A stretch of 64,000 nt of DNA. Source: Streptomyces sp. NRRL S-37. Its GTDB lineage: Bacteria > Actinomycetota > Actinomycetes > Streptomycetales > Streptomycetaceae. A model generated the notes under the pieces. It was not told the DNA's origin, did not search any database, and saw only the letters and a program-made list of their open reading frames with translations. Every line of letters begins with the position of its first letter. Within the stretch, counting starts at the first letter, position 1. Made by a program: the position numbers and the translations under genes. Below, piece after piece: positions 47,512 through 56,577 of this stretch. The stretch covers positions 221,079 through 285,078 of the forward strand of contig NZ_JOIZ01000004.1 in NCBI RefSeq assembly GCF_000721605.1. The letters run 5' to 3'.

Positions 47512-48054
47512 GTGACGGAACAGGCCGTGGCGCTGGACGAGGGGACCGTCGAGCTGGAGTTCATGCAGCTCCGGGAGGACATGGCGGACGCCGTGCGGCT
47601 GGTGATCCGCAAGCGCGGCGGCGTCACGCGTCTGCTGCACCACCCCGCCTTCCTCGCCTGCGCCGTGTCGGCGGGGATCGTCCTGGGCGTCCTCGGCGTC
47701 CTGAACGGTGAGGCGGCGGGGGTGGGGTGGGGTGTGGGCCTCACCGTGTGGGCGGTGGCGGTGTTCCTGAGCCCCGGCATCTCGGCCGGCCGCATGCTCG
47801 AGGCGAACAGGCACCACGGCCTGATCCGGATCACCGTCGGATCCGGGGGCGTGCGCATGGTCAGCGAGCACAGTGATCTGCGCATGGGGTGGGCCAACTT
47901 CGGCAGTTACGCGGAGTCCGGGCGGGTCTTCGTGCTGCGCAGTCCCGACCGGGCGGGGAACTGTGCGCTGGTGCTGGTGAAGCAGGGGGTCCGTGGGGAG
48001 CGGGGCGGGGAGCGGTTGCGGGCGCTGCTCGATCGGCATCTGGCCCGCGTGTGA
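47512..48054 (+). CDS. YcxB-like membrane protein
   Basis: A 180-aa protein. An N-terminal cytosolic segment (ALDEGTVELEFMQLREDMAD) is followed by two membrane helices (AFLACAVSAGIVLGVLGVL and VGLTVWAVAVFLSPGISAG) and a C-terminal cytosolic part (VRMVSEHSDLRMGWANFGSY, VFVLRS). This two-helix layout with a PH-like tail matches the YcxB family; the function is unknown. GGGGAGGGG supports GTG 47512. It is the third gene after recO and uppS. Confidence 0.8.
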   Translation: MTEQAVALDEGTVELEFMQLREDMADAVRLVIRKRGGVTRLLHHPAFLACAVSAGIVLGVLGVLNGEAAGVGWGVGLTVWAVAVFLSPGISAGRMLEANRHHGLIRITVGSGGVRMVSEHSDLRMGWANFGSYAESGRVFVLRSPDRAGNCALVLVKQGVRGERGGERLRALLDRHLARV

Positions 48055-48114
48055 CGAGTGCCTGCGGGGTGGCGCCGGGCGGGGGTGGGTCGCGCTGCCC
48101 GGTGCTTTAGGGGT

Positions 48115-48207
48115 GCCTCCCCCAGAGGGGGTACCCCCAGCCCACCCGTGCCGCCCTGGGGGTACCTCCCAGGCCTTCAAGGCACTGGGGGAGGCGCGAT
48201 TGCCCGC
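48115..48207. repeat. Dispersed palindromic repeat, copy B
   Basis: 48153-48207 matches 13689-13743 with four mismatches in 55 bases. The preceding part again forms an inverted repeat around GGTACC, although with one mismatch and a longer loop than copy A. It lies between the YcxB-like gene and zur, which converge. Confidence 0.85.
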
Positions 48208-48237
48208 AGTTTCGCGGCGCGTGTGCCCGCGGTTACG

Positions 48238-48648
48238 TCATGCCGCCGCGCACTCCGCGCACGTGCCGAAGATCTCCACCGTGTGGGCCACGTCGACGTA
48301 GCCGTGTTCCGCCGCGATGGCCTCCGCCCATTTCTCCACCGCCGGGCCCTCCACCTCCACCGCCTTGCCGCAGCTGCGGCAGACCAGGTGGTGGTGGTGA
48401 TCGCCGGTGGAGCAGCGGCGGTAGACGGACTCGCCGTCGTCGGTGCGCAGGACGTCGACCTCGCCGGCGTCGGCGAGGGACTGGAGGGTGCGGTAGACCG
48501 TGGTGAGCCCGACCGAGTCGCCCTTGTGCTTGAGCATGTCGTGGAGTTCCTGCGCGCTGCGGAACTCGTCGACCTCCTGAAGGCAGGCCGCCACAGCGGC
48601 ACGCTGCCGGGTGGAGCGGCCCTTCACGGGTGGTCCTGCGGTCGTCAC
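48238..48648 (-). CDS. zur: Fur-family zinc uptake regulator Zur
   Basis: A 136-aa Fur-type repressor that shuts zinc import genes when zinc is plentiful. The winged helix is TRQRAAVAACLQEVDEFRSA and VGLTTVYRTLQSLADAGEVD. The metal sites include HHHHLVCRSCGK and the C-terminal CAEC pair that binds structural zinc. It is the last gene of the znuA-znuC-znuB-zur unit, 65 bases after znuB. Paired Zur-box-like palindromes overlap the znuA start. Confidence 0.95.
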   Translation of the reverse strand: MTTAGPPVKGRSTRQRAAVAACLQEVDEFRSAQELHDMLKHKGDSVGLTTVYRTLQSLADAGEVDVLRTDDGESVYRRCSTGDHHHHLVCRSCGKAVEVEGPAVEKWAEAIAAEHGYVDVAHTVEIFGTCAECAAA

Positions 48649-48713
48649 CGGACTGCCTCCTCACATCTGGCCCCGTCTGCCCGGGCCATTGTGCCAGCCC
48701 GGGCCGAGGGCGG

Positions 48714-49616
48714 TCAGGCGCCGACCGCGTCGCCGGCCTCGCGGCTGGCCGGAATCGTGCACTCCGCGGGATCGCCGCCGGGGTGCGCGGCGGCCAGGGC
48801 CCGGGCGCGGCGGCGGGCCAGCGGGGCGGCCAGCGCGGTCAGCGCGATGAACGCGGCGATGGTCAGCAGCACGATCGTCGCGCCGGGCGGCACGTCCTGG
48901 TAGTACGAGGTGACCGTGCCGCCGATGGTCACGCTCACGCCGATCGCGACGGCGATGGCGAAGGTGGCGGCGAAGCTGCGGGTGAGCTGCTGGGCCGCCG
49001 CCACGGGCACCACCATCAGCGCGCTCACCAGCAGCAGGCCGACCACGCGCATGGCGACGGAGACGGTGACCGCGGCCGTGACCGCCGTGAGCAGGTTCAG
49101 GAACCGCACCGGCAGGCCGGTCACCCGGGCGAACTCCTCGTCCTGACTGACGGCGAAGAGCTGCCGGCGCAGACCGACGGTGACCAGGACCACGAACGCG
49201 GCCAGCAGGCAGATCGCGGTCACGTCGGACTCGGAGACCGTGGACAGGGAGCCGAAGAGGAACGAGGAGAGGTTGGTGGTGGAGCCGCCGGGGGCGAGGT
49301 TGATGAACATCACGCCGCCGGCCATACCGCCGTAGAAGAGCATCGCGAGGGCGATGTCGCCGCGGGTCCTGGCGTACCAGCGGACCAGTTCCATGAAGAC
49401 GGCGCCGAGGACGGAGACGAGCGTCGCCATCCACACCGGGGACCAGGAGAGCAGGAAGCCCAGGCCGACGCCGGTCATGGCGACGTGGCCGATGCCGTCG
49501 CCCATGAGGGCCTGGCGGCGCTGGACGAGGTAGATGCCGATGGCGGGGGCGGTGATGCCGACCAGGACGGCGGCGAGCAGTGCCCGCTGCATGAAGGCGT
49601 AGTCGAGGATGTCCAT
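48714..49616 (-). CDS. znuB: Zinc ABC transporter permease
   Basis: A 300-aa membrane permease of the manganese/zinc/iron ABC-3 family with about eight hydrophobic segments. Typical parts are YLVQRRQALMGDGIGHVAMTG near the N-terminus and VVGLLLVSALMVVPVAAAQQL, which holds the last conserved coupling stretch. It begins five bases after znuC and sends zinc through the membrane with ZnuC and ZnuA. Confidence 0.95.
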   Translation of the reverse strand: MDILDYAFMQRALLAAVLVGITAPAIGIYLVQRRQALMGDGIGHVAMTGVGLGFLLSWSPVWMATLVSVLGAVFMELVRWYARTRGDIALAMLFYGGMAGGVMFINLAPGGSTTNLSSFLFGSLSTVSESDVTAICLLAAFVVLVTVGLRRQLFAVSQDEEFARVTGLPVRFLNLLTAVTAAVTVSVAMRVVGLLLVSALMVVPVAAAQQLTRSFAATFAIAVAIGVSVTIGGTVTSYYQDVPPGATIVLLTIAAFIALTALAAPLARRRARALAAAHPGGDPAECTIPASREAGDAVGA

Positions 49617-49621
49617 CGGAT

Positions 49622-50392
49622 TCAGCTCAGCAGTCCCGTGCGGATCGGTTCGGTACCCGCGGGGGCGTGCGGGTGGACGTGGTCGTGGCCGGGCAGCGCG
49701 TGCTGGCCGACGGCCTTCGGGGGCGGGCCGTCGTGCAGGACGCAGCCGTCGCGGAGCACGACCGCCCGGTCGATCAGGGGCTCCAGCGGGCCCAGTTCGT
49801 GCAGGACGAGGAGGACCGTGGCGCCCCCGGCGACCTGGACCTTCAGCGTCTCGGCGAGGATCTCCTGGCTGGCCAGGTCGACGCCCGCCATCGGCTCGTC
49901 CATGATCAGCAGTTCGGGGGCGGCGGCGAGCGCGCGGGCGATCAGGACCCGCTGGTGCTGGCCGCCGGAGAGGGCGTCGACGGAGTCCTTCGCCCTGTCC
50001 GCCATGCCGACCAGGTCCAGGGCGTGGCGTACGGCCGCGTGGTCGGCCTTGCGGAAGAGGCCGAAGCGGGTACGGGCCAGGCGGCCGGAGGAGACGACCT
50101 CGGTGACCGTGGCAGGCACGCCGCCGGCGGCGGTGGTGCGCTGCGGGACGTAGCCCACGCGCGCCCAGTCGCGGAACCGGTGCCGGGGGGTGCCGAACAG
50201 TTCGATCTCGCCCGCGCTGACGGGTACCTGGCCGATGACGCTGCGTACGGCCGTCGACTTGCCGGAGCCGTTGGCGCCGAGCAGGGCGACGACCTCACCG
50301 CGGCGCACGGTGAGGTCGATGCCGCGCAGGACGGGGCGCGAGCCCAGTTCGGCGCGGACGCCGCGCAGGGAAATGACGGGCTCGGTCGTCAT
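49622..50392 (-). CDS. znuC: Zinc ABC transporter ATP-binding protein
   Basis: A 256-aa ABC ATPase. Walker A is LLGANGSGKSTAV, the Q-loop lies in VGYVPQR, the signature is LSGGQHQRVLIARAL, Walker B is LLIMDEPMAGVD and the switch His is in VLHELG. The C-terminal tail is His-rich (PGHDHVHPHAP), a possible zinc-binding extension. ATG 50392 is 23 bases from the znuA stop; the longer open frame through znuA is false. Confidence 0.95.
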   Translation of the reverse strand: MTTEPVISLRGVRAELGSRPVLRGIDLTVRRGEVVALLGANGSGKSTAVRSVIGQVPVSAGEIELFGTPRHRFRDWARVGYVPQRTTAAGGVPATVTEVVSSGRLARTRFGLFRKADHAAVRHALDLVGMADRAKDSVDALSGGQHQRVLIARALAAAPELLIMDEPMAGVDLASQEILAETLKVQVAGGATVLLVLHELGPLEPLIDRAVVLRDGCVLHDGPPPKAVGQHALPGHDHVHPHAPAGTEPIRTGLLS

Positions 50393-50415
50393 GCCGTCCT
50401 CCGGTGGTTCGTCGG

Positions 50416-51402
50416 TCACTTGGTTCCCAGGGCCGTCCGCAGGGCCTTCAGGTTGGCTTCCATGACCTGGAAGTAGTCGTCGCCGCGGGAGGCGTCGGTG
50501 ATGCCCTCGACCGGGTCCAGGACGTCCGTCTTCAGTCCGGTGTCGCCGGCCAGGGTCTTGGCGGTCTTGTCGCTGACGAGCGTCTCGTAGAAGACGGTGG
50601 TGACGCCGTCGGCCTTCGCCATCTCCTGGAGCTCCTTCACGCGGGCCCCGCTGGGCTCGGACTCGGGGTCCAGGCCGCTGATGGCCTCCTCGGTCAGGCC
50701 GTAGCGCTCGGCGAGGTAGCCGAAGGCGGCGTGCGTGGTGAGGAAGACGCTGTTCTTCCTGTCCGCGAGGCCGGCCCTGAACTTCTCGTCGAGGTCGTTC
50801 AGCTCGCCGACCAGGGCCGCGGTGTTCTTCTCGTAGTCGGCGGCGTGGTCCGGGTCGGCCTTCTCGAAGGCCTTGCCGACGCCCTCGGCGACCTCGGCGT
50901 ACTTGACCGGGTCGAGCCAGATGTGGGGGTCCTTGCCGCCCTCGTGCTCGTGCTCGTGGCCGTGCTCCTCCTCGGCGTGCTCCTCCTCGGCGTGCTCCTC
51001 CTCGTGGCCGCCGGCCTCGGTGCCGTGCTCCTCCAGGGAGGTCAGGGTCGCGGCGTCGATCTTCGTCTTCACCGGGGACTGGCCGATGGCCTCGTCGACG
51101 GTGGGCTGGAGGCCCTTGAGGTAGAGCGCCGCGTCGGACTCCTCGAGCTGCGCGGTCTGCTTGGCGCTGATCTCCAGGTCGTGCGGCTCCTGGCCGGGCT
51201 CGGTGAGGCTGGTGACGCTGACGTGCTCGCCGCCGATCCGCTCGGCGAGGAAGGCCATCGGGTAGAACGACGCGACGACGTCGAATTTTTCGGTGTTGCC
51301 CGCGGCGGCGCTGTCGGAGGAACAGGCGGTCAGGGTGCCGAGACCGAGGGCGGTGACCGCGGCCAGAGCGGCCGTGGATATGTGAGGTCGTCGTACGTTC
51401 AT
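50416..51402 (-). CDS. znuA: Zinc ABC transporter substrate-binding lipoprotein
   Basis: A lipoprotein of about 328 aa that captures zinc outside the membrane. The lipobox is in LGLGTLTACSSD. DVVASFYPMAFLAERIGG opens the cluster A-I fold; EPHDLE and DPHIWLDP carry zinc-binding His residues. A long Glu/His-rich loop (three EEEHAEEEH-like units, residues about 130-160) is the usual ZnuA metal-gathering loop. Starts at 51402 and 51411 are both possible and lie within the Zur box region, consistent with strong zinc repression. Confidence 0.95.
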   Translation of the reverse strand: MNVRRPHISTAALAAVTALGLGTLTACSSDSAAAGNTEKFDVVASFYPMAFLAERIGGEHVSVTSLTEPGQEPHDLEISAKQTAQLEESDAALYLKGLQPTVDEAIGQSPVKTKIDAATLTSLEEHGTEAGGHEEEHAEEEHAEEEHGHEHEHEGGKDPHIWLDPVKYAEVAEGVGKAFEKADPDHAADYEKNTAALVGELNDLDEKFRAGLADRKNSVFLTTHAAFGYLAERYGLTEEAISGLDPESEPSGARVKELQEMAKADGVTTVFYETLVSDKTAKTLAGDTGLKTDVLDPVEGITDASRGDDYFQVMEANLKALRTALGTK

Positions 51403-51416
51403 GACAGTCATTTTCA
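51402..51416. promoter_or_regulatory. Zur-box-like palindrome 1
   Basis: TGACAGTCATTTTCA fits the 7-1-7 inverted-repeat pattern of Streptomyces Zur boxes with five of seven matched positions. It overlaps the znuA start codon. Confidence 0.6.
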
Positions 51417-51423
51417 ACAAATA

Positions 51424-51438
51424 TGGAAACCGTTGTCA
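51424..51438. promoter_or_regulatory. Zur-box-like palindrome 2
   Basis: TGGAAACCGTTGTCA has the same 7-1-7 layout, five of seven positions matched. Its centre is 22 bases from that of the first box, two helical turns, so two Zur dimers could sit on the same face. Confidence 0.65.
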
Positions 51439-51563
51439 ACAAAGCACGTGAGGGCGCTGTAGGGGACACCGAATTGGTCGCGGGGCAGGCCGCGCCGGTA
51501 GCCTGAGGGCTTCGCTGGAAGCAATCTCGCTTCGTCGCCCGTCGTCGTAATGAAGAGAGCACC

Positions 51564-52946
51564 GTGGCCGCCGACAAGATCGACACCATCGTCAGCCTGA
51601 GCAAGCGCCGTGGCTTCGTATTCCCCTGCAGTGAGATCTACGGCGGTCAGCGTGCCGCCTGGGACTACGGACCGCTGGGTGTCGAGCTCAAGGAGAACCT
51701 GAAGCGCCAGTGGTGGCGCTACATGGTCACCTCGCGCGAGGACGTGGTCGGTCTCGACTCGTCCGTGATCCTCGCCCCGGACGTGTGGGTCGCCTCCGGT
51801 CACGTGGCGACCTTCACGGACCCGCTGACCGAGTGCACCTCCTGCCACAAGCGGTTCCGCGCGGACCACCTGGAGGAGGCGTACGAGGAGAAGAAGGGCC
51901 GCGCCCCGGAGAACGGCCTCGCCGACCTCAGCTGCCCCAACTGCGGCAACAAGGGCACCTTCACCGAGCCCAAGCAGTTCTCGGGCCTGCTCTCCACCCA
52001 CCTCGGCCCCACGCAGGACTCCGGCTCCATCGCCTACCTGCGCCCCGAGACCGCCCAGGGCATCTTCACCAACTTCGCCCAGGTGCAGAGCTCTTCGCGC
52101 AAGAAGCCGCCGTTCGGCATCGCCCAGATGGGCAAGTCCTTCCGCAACGAGATCACGCCCGGCAACTTCATCTTCCGCACCCGCGAGTTCGAGCAGATGG
52201 AGATGGAGTTCTTCGTCAAGCCGGGCGAGGACGAGCAGTGGCAGGAGTACTGGATGGAGCAGCGCTGGAACTGGTACACCGGTCTCGGCCTGCGCGAGGA
52301 GAACATGCGGTGGTACGAGCACCCGAAGGAGAAGCTCTCCCACTACTCCAAGCGCACCGCTGACATCGAGTACCGCTTCCAGTTCGGCGGCAGCGAGTGG
52401 GGTGAGCTGGAGGGCGTCGCCAACCGCACCGACTACGACCTCTCCGCCCACTCCAAGGCCTCCGGCCAGGAGCTCGCCTACTTCGACCAGGAGGCCGGCG
52501 AGCACTGGACGCCGTACGTCATCGAGCCGGCGGCCGGTGTCGGCCGGGCGATGCTCGCCTTCCTGCTCGACGCGTACGTCGAGGACGAGGCGCCCAACGC
52601 CAAGGGCAAGCTGGAGAAGCGGACCGTGCTGCGGCTCGACCACCGTCTGGCCCCGGTGAAGGCCGCGGTGCTCCCGCTGTCCCGCAACGCGGAGCTGTCG
52701 CCGAAGGCGAAGGGGCTCGCGCAGGCGCTGCGGCAGCACTGGAACGTCGAGTTCGACGACGCCGGTGCGATCGGGCGCCGTTACCGCCGCCAGGACGAGA
52801 TCGGTACGCCGTTCTGCGTCACCGTCGACTTCGACACGCTGGACGACAACGCGGTGACCGTGCGCGAGCGCGACACGATGAAGCAGGAGCGGGTGTCGCT
52901 GGACCAGATCGAGGGGTACCTCGCCTCCCGGCTGATCGGCGCGTAG
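51564..52946 (+). CDS. glyQS: Glycyl-tRNA synthetase (alpha2 type)
   Basis: A 460-aa class II synthetase that charges tRNA-Gly. [20 protein letters not shown] opens the catalytic domain, an inserted zinc-like CTSCHKRF / CPNCGNKG pair lies near residues 90-135, and [12 protein letters not shown] and [20 protein letters not shown] are class II motifs. The anticodon-binding domain starts near 360 ([16 protein letters not shown]). GTG 51564 is used after GAAGAGAGCACC. It is divergent from znuA across the Zur boxes. Confidence 0.96.
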   Translation: MAADKIDTIVSLSKRRGFVFPCSEIYGGQRAAWDYGPLGVELKENLKRQWWRYMVTSREDVVGLDSSVILAPDVWVASGHVATFTDPLTECTSCHKRFRADHLEEAYEEKKGRAPENGLADLSCPNCGNKGTFTEPKQFSGLLSTHLGPTQDSGSIAYLRPETAQGIFTNFAQVQSSSRKKPPFGIAQMGKSFRNEITPGNFIFRTREFEQMEMEFFVKPGEDEQWQEYWMEQRWNWYTGLGLREENMRWYEHPKEKLSHYSKRTADIEYRFQFGGSEWGELEGVANRTDYDLSAHSKASGQELAYFDQEAGEHWTPYVIEPAAGVGRAMLAFLLDAYVEDEAPNAKGKLEKRTVLRLDHRLAPVKAAVLPLSRNAELSPKAKGLAQALRQHWNVEFDDAGAIGRRYRRQDEIGTPFCVTVDFDTLDDNAVTVRERDTMKQERVSLDQIEGYLASRLIGA

Positions 52947-52987
52947 CCGCTGCGCGGGCTCGCTTCAGGCCCCTGGTGCCGGATCAC

Positions 52988-53254
52988 TCAGTGGTCCGGT
53001 ACCGGGGGTCTTGCGTTCGGCACCCTCGGCACCCTTGGTACTCGTCGGTTCGGGTTCGACGGGTCCACCGTCGCCTGGTGCGCCCGTGTCAGGTGCTCCT
53101 GTGCTTTGGGCCAGGGCAGGAACCGGGCGCTTGCGCGCCAGCCGCAGGTGTCGCACCTGAGCGTGCGCTGCACGCCGGTGCGCTGGAGGCGCACGGTGTG
53201 CGCACGGCCGTGCAGGTCCCAGCGGCTGACCTTGCTGGTGTCGATCCGCGGCAT
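52988..53254 (-). CDS. Small protein with C2H2-like zinc-binding pattern
   Basis: An 88-aa basic protein: MPRIDTSKVSRWDLHGRAHT at the start and CDTCGWRASARFLPWPKAQE then HLTRAH in the middle, giving C-x2-C-x17-H-x4-H, a zinc-finger-like spacing. The C-terminal tail is Arg/Pro/Val-rich. GGAGAA precedes ATG 53254 by six bases. I do not recognise a named family. The longer upstream frame has no support. Confidence 0.65.
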   Translation of the reverse strand: MPRIDTSKVSRWDLHGRAHTVRLQRTGVQRTLRCDTCGWRASARFLPWPKAQEHLTRAHQATVDPSNPNRRVPRVPRVPNARPPVPDH

Positions 53255-53410
53255 GGTTTCTCCGGTGGCCGGGGCGGGTGTCGCCGTTCTTCTGCCCCGC
53301 ATCGGGGACGGTAAGGAGCATGAGGCAAGAACGACATCAACAGGTGTTCTCCCGGAGGGAGTTCCATCACGGTACGGTTCCACCGGTGCCGTGGGGGAGG
53401 GGCGGGCGGA

Positions 53411-53869
53411 ATGGCTGATGTGGTGAGCGCCTTCGTGGCCGCGATCGCGCTGGTGGTGTCGGTGTGGTCGGTCCTGTATGCGGCCAGACAGACGAAGGCC
53501 GCCGCCGAGCAGGCCGGGATCAGCAACACGGTGGCCTCCATCTCGGCGAACGACATGGTCCTGCGCGCGTTGCGGGAGGTGCATCTCCTGATGCTCGAAC
53601 GCCCCGGCTCCCGAGCGTACTTCTACGGCGGCAAACCGCTGCCGGAGCACCAGGACGAGCGTGACGCGATCACCACGATCGCCGAGCTGCTGGCGGACGT
53701 GATGAGCAGCGGCCTCCTCGTCCACGCCGAAGTACCCGACAGCAAAAGCGCCCATCCGTGGAGCGACTACTGCCGGCACACCCTGGCGAACAGTCCGGTC
53801 ATGCGTGACCTGGTGCGGGCACACCCCGCATGGTGGCCCCCGCTCCCCGCACTGCTCCCGCCGGGCTGA
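53411..53869 (+). CDS. Small membrane-anchored hypothetical protein
   Basis: A 152-aa protein with one N-terminal membrane helix (VVSAFVAAIALVVSVWSVLY) followed by AARQTKAAAEQAGISNTVAS and a helical cytosolic domain (MVLRALREVHLLMLERPGSR, ITTIAELLADVMSSGLLVH). GGGGCGGGCGGA stands before the ATG. No function is recognised. Its stop touches that of the MFS gene on the other strand. Confidence 0.7.
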   Translation: MADVVSAFVAAIALVVSVWSVLYAARQTKAAAEQAGISNTVASISANDMVLRALREVHLLMLERPGSRAYFYGGKPLPEHQDERDAITTIAELLADVMSSGLLVHAEVPDSKSAHPWSDYCRHTLANSPVMRDLVRAHPAWWPPLPALLPPG

Positions 53870-55324
53870 TCAGGCGGGCACGTCCGCGTCCTGCCGGATC
53901 TCCGCCGTCTTCAGCCGCTCCGCCGTCCGCTCGGCGGTGCGGCGTGCCCAGCGGCCCGACGTCAGCAGGCCCACGACCAGCACCACCAGCCCGCACACGA
54001 CGAGGATCCACCAGCCGGGCCGCGCCGCCGTCACGAACGTGTCCGTGTATGACGACGAGCCCACCCCCGCCGCCAGCACCGCGCCGATCACCGCGACGCC
54101 CAGCGCCTGGCCGAGCTGGCGGCTGGTGGACGCGACCGCCGAGGCCACCCCCGCCTGCGCGGTCGGCATGCCGGAGACGGCGGTGTTGGTGATGGGGGCG
54201 TTGACGAAGCCGAAGCCGACGCCGAAGAGGACGTACCCGAGGAAGAGGGTGACGTTCGACGTCTCGGCCTCGAAGAGGGCGAAGAGGAGCCCGCCGGCCG
54301 TCATCGCGCCGCCGGCGATCAGCAGCGGCAGGCGCGGGCCCCGGCTGCCGACGAGGCGGCCGGAGAGCGGGGCGCACAGGAAGGTCGGGACGGCCATCGG
54401 GAGCATCCACAGGCCCGCGTCCAGGGCGCTCAGGCCCCGCACGTTCTGCAGGTACAGCGTGGACAGGAACAGGAAGCCGCCGAGCGCGGCGAACGCGCTC
54501 ACGGCTGTCACCGTGGCCCCGCTGAACGGAGCGGAGCGGAAGAAGCGCAGGTCGATGAGGGGTTCGCGGCGGCGGGGCGCGTAGTACAGGAGGGCGGCGA
54601 GGGCGGCCAGGGCCAGGACGGCGTACGGAGCGGTCGCCGCGAGGGAGACGTGCGGGGCCTCGATGATCGCATACGTCAGGGAGCCGAACAGGACGATCAC
54701 CAGGAACTGGCCGACCGGGTCCGGGCGGCGGGCCTTCGGTGCGCGGGACTCCGGGACGAAGCGCCAGGTGAGCAGCAGCGCGGCCAGGCCCACCGGCAGA
54801 TTGATCCAGAAGATGGAGCGCCAGCCGACCGACTCCACCAGCAGCCCGCCGACCAGCGGTCCCGCGGCCATCGAGATCCCGACGACCGCGCCCCACGCGC
54901 CGATCGCGCGGGCCCGTTCGCGGGGGTCGGTGAAGGTGTTGGTGATGATCGACATGGCGACCGGGTTGAGCATCGAGCCGCCGACCGCCTGCACCATCCG
55001 GAACACGACCAGCCACGACAGGTCCGGTGCCAGGGAGCACAGCACCGAGCCGAGGGTGAAGACCACCAGGCCCGCCATGAACACCCGTCTGCGGCCGGTC
55101 CGGTCGGCGGTGGAGCCGGCCAGCATCAGCAGGGACGCCAGGACGAGCGTGTACGCGTCGATGGTCCACTGCAGCCCCGAGGTGCTCGCGTGGAACTCCC
55201 GTTGCATGGCGGGCAGGGCGACGTTGAGGACCGTGTTGTCCAGGCTCACGATCAGCAGGCTCATGCAGCAGATCGCGAGCACCAGCATGCGTCGGCCATG
55301 GCTGAGCTCGGGCATGGGTGCCAT
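53870..55324 (-). CDS. DHA2-family MFS multidrug exporter
   Basis: A 484-aa drug:proton antiporter of the 14-helix DHA2 type. The first helix reads MLVLAICCMSLLIVSLDNTV followed by LNVALPAMQREF, typical of this group; SLLMLAGSTADRTGRRRVFM holds the loop 2-3 motif, and NPVAMSIITNTFTDPRERAR and GPLVGGLLVESVGWRSIFWI are further hallmarks. The C-terminus is hydrophilic. No TetR or MarR gene lies beside it. ATG 55315 is a possible alternative start. Confidence 0.92.
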   Translation of the reverse strand: MAPMPELSHGRRMLVLAICCMSLLIVSLDNTVLNVALPAMQREFHASTSGLQWTIDAYTLVLASLLMLAGSTADRTGRRRVFMAGLVVFTLGSVLCSLAPDLSWLVVFRMVQAVGGSMLNPVAMSIITNTFTDPRERARAIGAWGAVVGISMAAGPLVGGLLVESVGWRSIFWINLPVGLAALLLTWRFVPESRAPKARRPDPVGQFLVIVLFGSLTYAIIEAPHVSLAATAPYAVLALAALAALLYYAPRRREPLIDLRFFRSAPFSGATVTAVSAFAALGGFLFLSTLYLQNVRGLSALDAGLWMLPMAVPTFLCAPLSGRLVGSRGPRLPLLIAGGAMTAGGLLFALFEAETSNVTLFLGYVLFGVGFGFVNAPITNTAVSGMPTAQAGVASAVASTSRQLGQALGVAVIGAVLAAGVGSSSYTDTFVTAARPGWWILVVCGLVVLVVGLLTSGRWARRTAERTAERLKTAEIRQDADVPA

Positions 55325-55422
55325 CGTACGCGCGTTTCGATAGTGCGGTTAACTAATGACCATTACACGGTCTTCGTGCGGTGACGTGTCGGGTACCCCT
55401 CGGCATGCGGGACAATGGGGGA

Positions 55423-56577
55423 ATGCCCACTTCGTCGCCGACCACGGACACGGCCCTGCGTATCGGCCCGCACGCGGTTCAGCCGCCCGTCGTGCTCGCC
55501 CCCATGGCCGGGATCACCAACGCGCCTTTCCGCACCCTGTGCAGGGAGTTCAGCGGCGGCAAGGGCCTGTTCGTCAGCGAGATGATCACCACCCGGGCGC
55601 TGGTCGAGCGCAACGACAAGACCATGCAGCTCATCCGGTTCGACGAGACCGAGAAGCCGCGCTCCATCCAGCTCTACGGCGTCGACCCGGTGACCGTCGG
55701 CAAGGCCGTCCGCATGATCGCGGAGGAGGACCTCGCCGACCACATCGACCTCAACTTCGGCTGCCCGGTTCCCAAGGTGACCCGCAAGGGCGGCGGCTCG
55801 GCCCTCCCGTACAAGCGGAACCTGCTGCGGTCGATCCTGCGTGAGGCGGTCAGCGGGGCCGGGGACCTGCCGGTGACGATGAAGATGCGCAAGGGCATCG
55901 ACGACGACCACCTGACCTACCTGGACGCCGGCCGGATCGCCGTCGAGGAGGGTGTCACCGCCATCGCGCTGCACGGCCGTACCGCCGCCCAGCACTACGG
56001 CGGCACCGCCGACTGGGACGCCATCGCCCGGCTGAAGGAGCACGTCCCGGAGATCCCGGTGCTCGGCAACGGCGACATCTGGTCGGCCGGGGACGCGCTG
56101 CGGATGGTGCGCGAGACCGGATGCGACGGGGTGGTCGTGGGGCGTGGCTGCCTGGGGCGGCCGTGGCTGTTCGCGGACCTGGTGGCCGCCTTCGAAGGCC
56201 GCGCCGACGCCTTCGTACGGCCCGCCCTGCGCGAGGTCGCCGACGTCATGGTCCGGCACGCCACGCTGCTGGGGGAGTGGATCGGCGACGAGTCGCGCGG
56301 GGTGATCGACTTCCGCAAGCACGTGGCCTGGTACCTGAAGGGCTTCGCGGTCGGCTCCGAGATGCGCAAGCGGCTCGCGGTCACCTCCTCGCTGGAGGAG
56401 CTGCGGTCCGGGCTGGACGAGCTGGACCTCGACCAGCCCTGGCCGGCCGGCGCCGACGGGCCCCGCGGCCGTACGTCCGGCAACAACCGGGTGGTGCTGC
56501 CGGACGGCTGGCTGAAGGACCCGTACGACTGCGCGGGCGTCGGCGAGGACGCGGAACTGGATACCTCCGGCGGCTGA
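55423..56577 (+). CDS. dusB: tRNA dihydrouridine synthase
   Basis: A 384-aa FMN enzyme that reduces uridines in tRNA. VVLAPMAGITNAPFRTLCRE opens the barrel, NFGCPVPKVTRKGGGSAL carries the catalytic Cys, and LHGRTAAQHYGGTADW, IPVLGNGDIWS and VVGRGCLGRPWLF bind FMN. The C-terminal helical tRNA-binding domain is complete. ATG 55423 follows a GACAAT hexamer (55411-55416) by six bases; the frame's longer extension is not family-like. Confidence 0.94.
   Translation: MPTSSPTTDTALRIGPHAVQPPVVLAPMAGITNAPFRTLCREFSGGKGLFVSEMITTRALVERNDKTMQLIRFDETEKPRSIQLYGVDPVTVGKAVRMIAEEDLADHIDLNFGCPVPKVTRKGGGSALPYKRNLLRSILREAVSGAGDLPVTMKMRKGIDDDHLTYLDAGRIAVEEGVTAIALHGRTAAQHYGGTADWDAIARLKEHVPEIPVLGNGDIWSAGDALRMVRETGCDGVVVGRGCLGRPWLFADLVAAFEGRADAFVRPALREVADVMVRHATLLGEWIGDESRGVIDFRKHVAWYLKGFAVGSEMRKRLAVTSSLEELRSGLDELDLDQPWPAGADGPRGRTSGNNRVVLPDGWLKDPYDCAGVGEDAELDTSGG

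Noticed and set aside
50940..51010. Short tandem repeats within znuA considered as a repeat array
   Set aside because: They encode the Glu/His-rich metal loop that is normal in ZnuA proteins.
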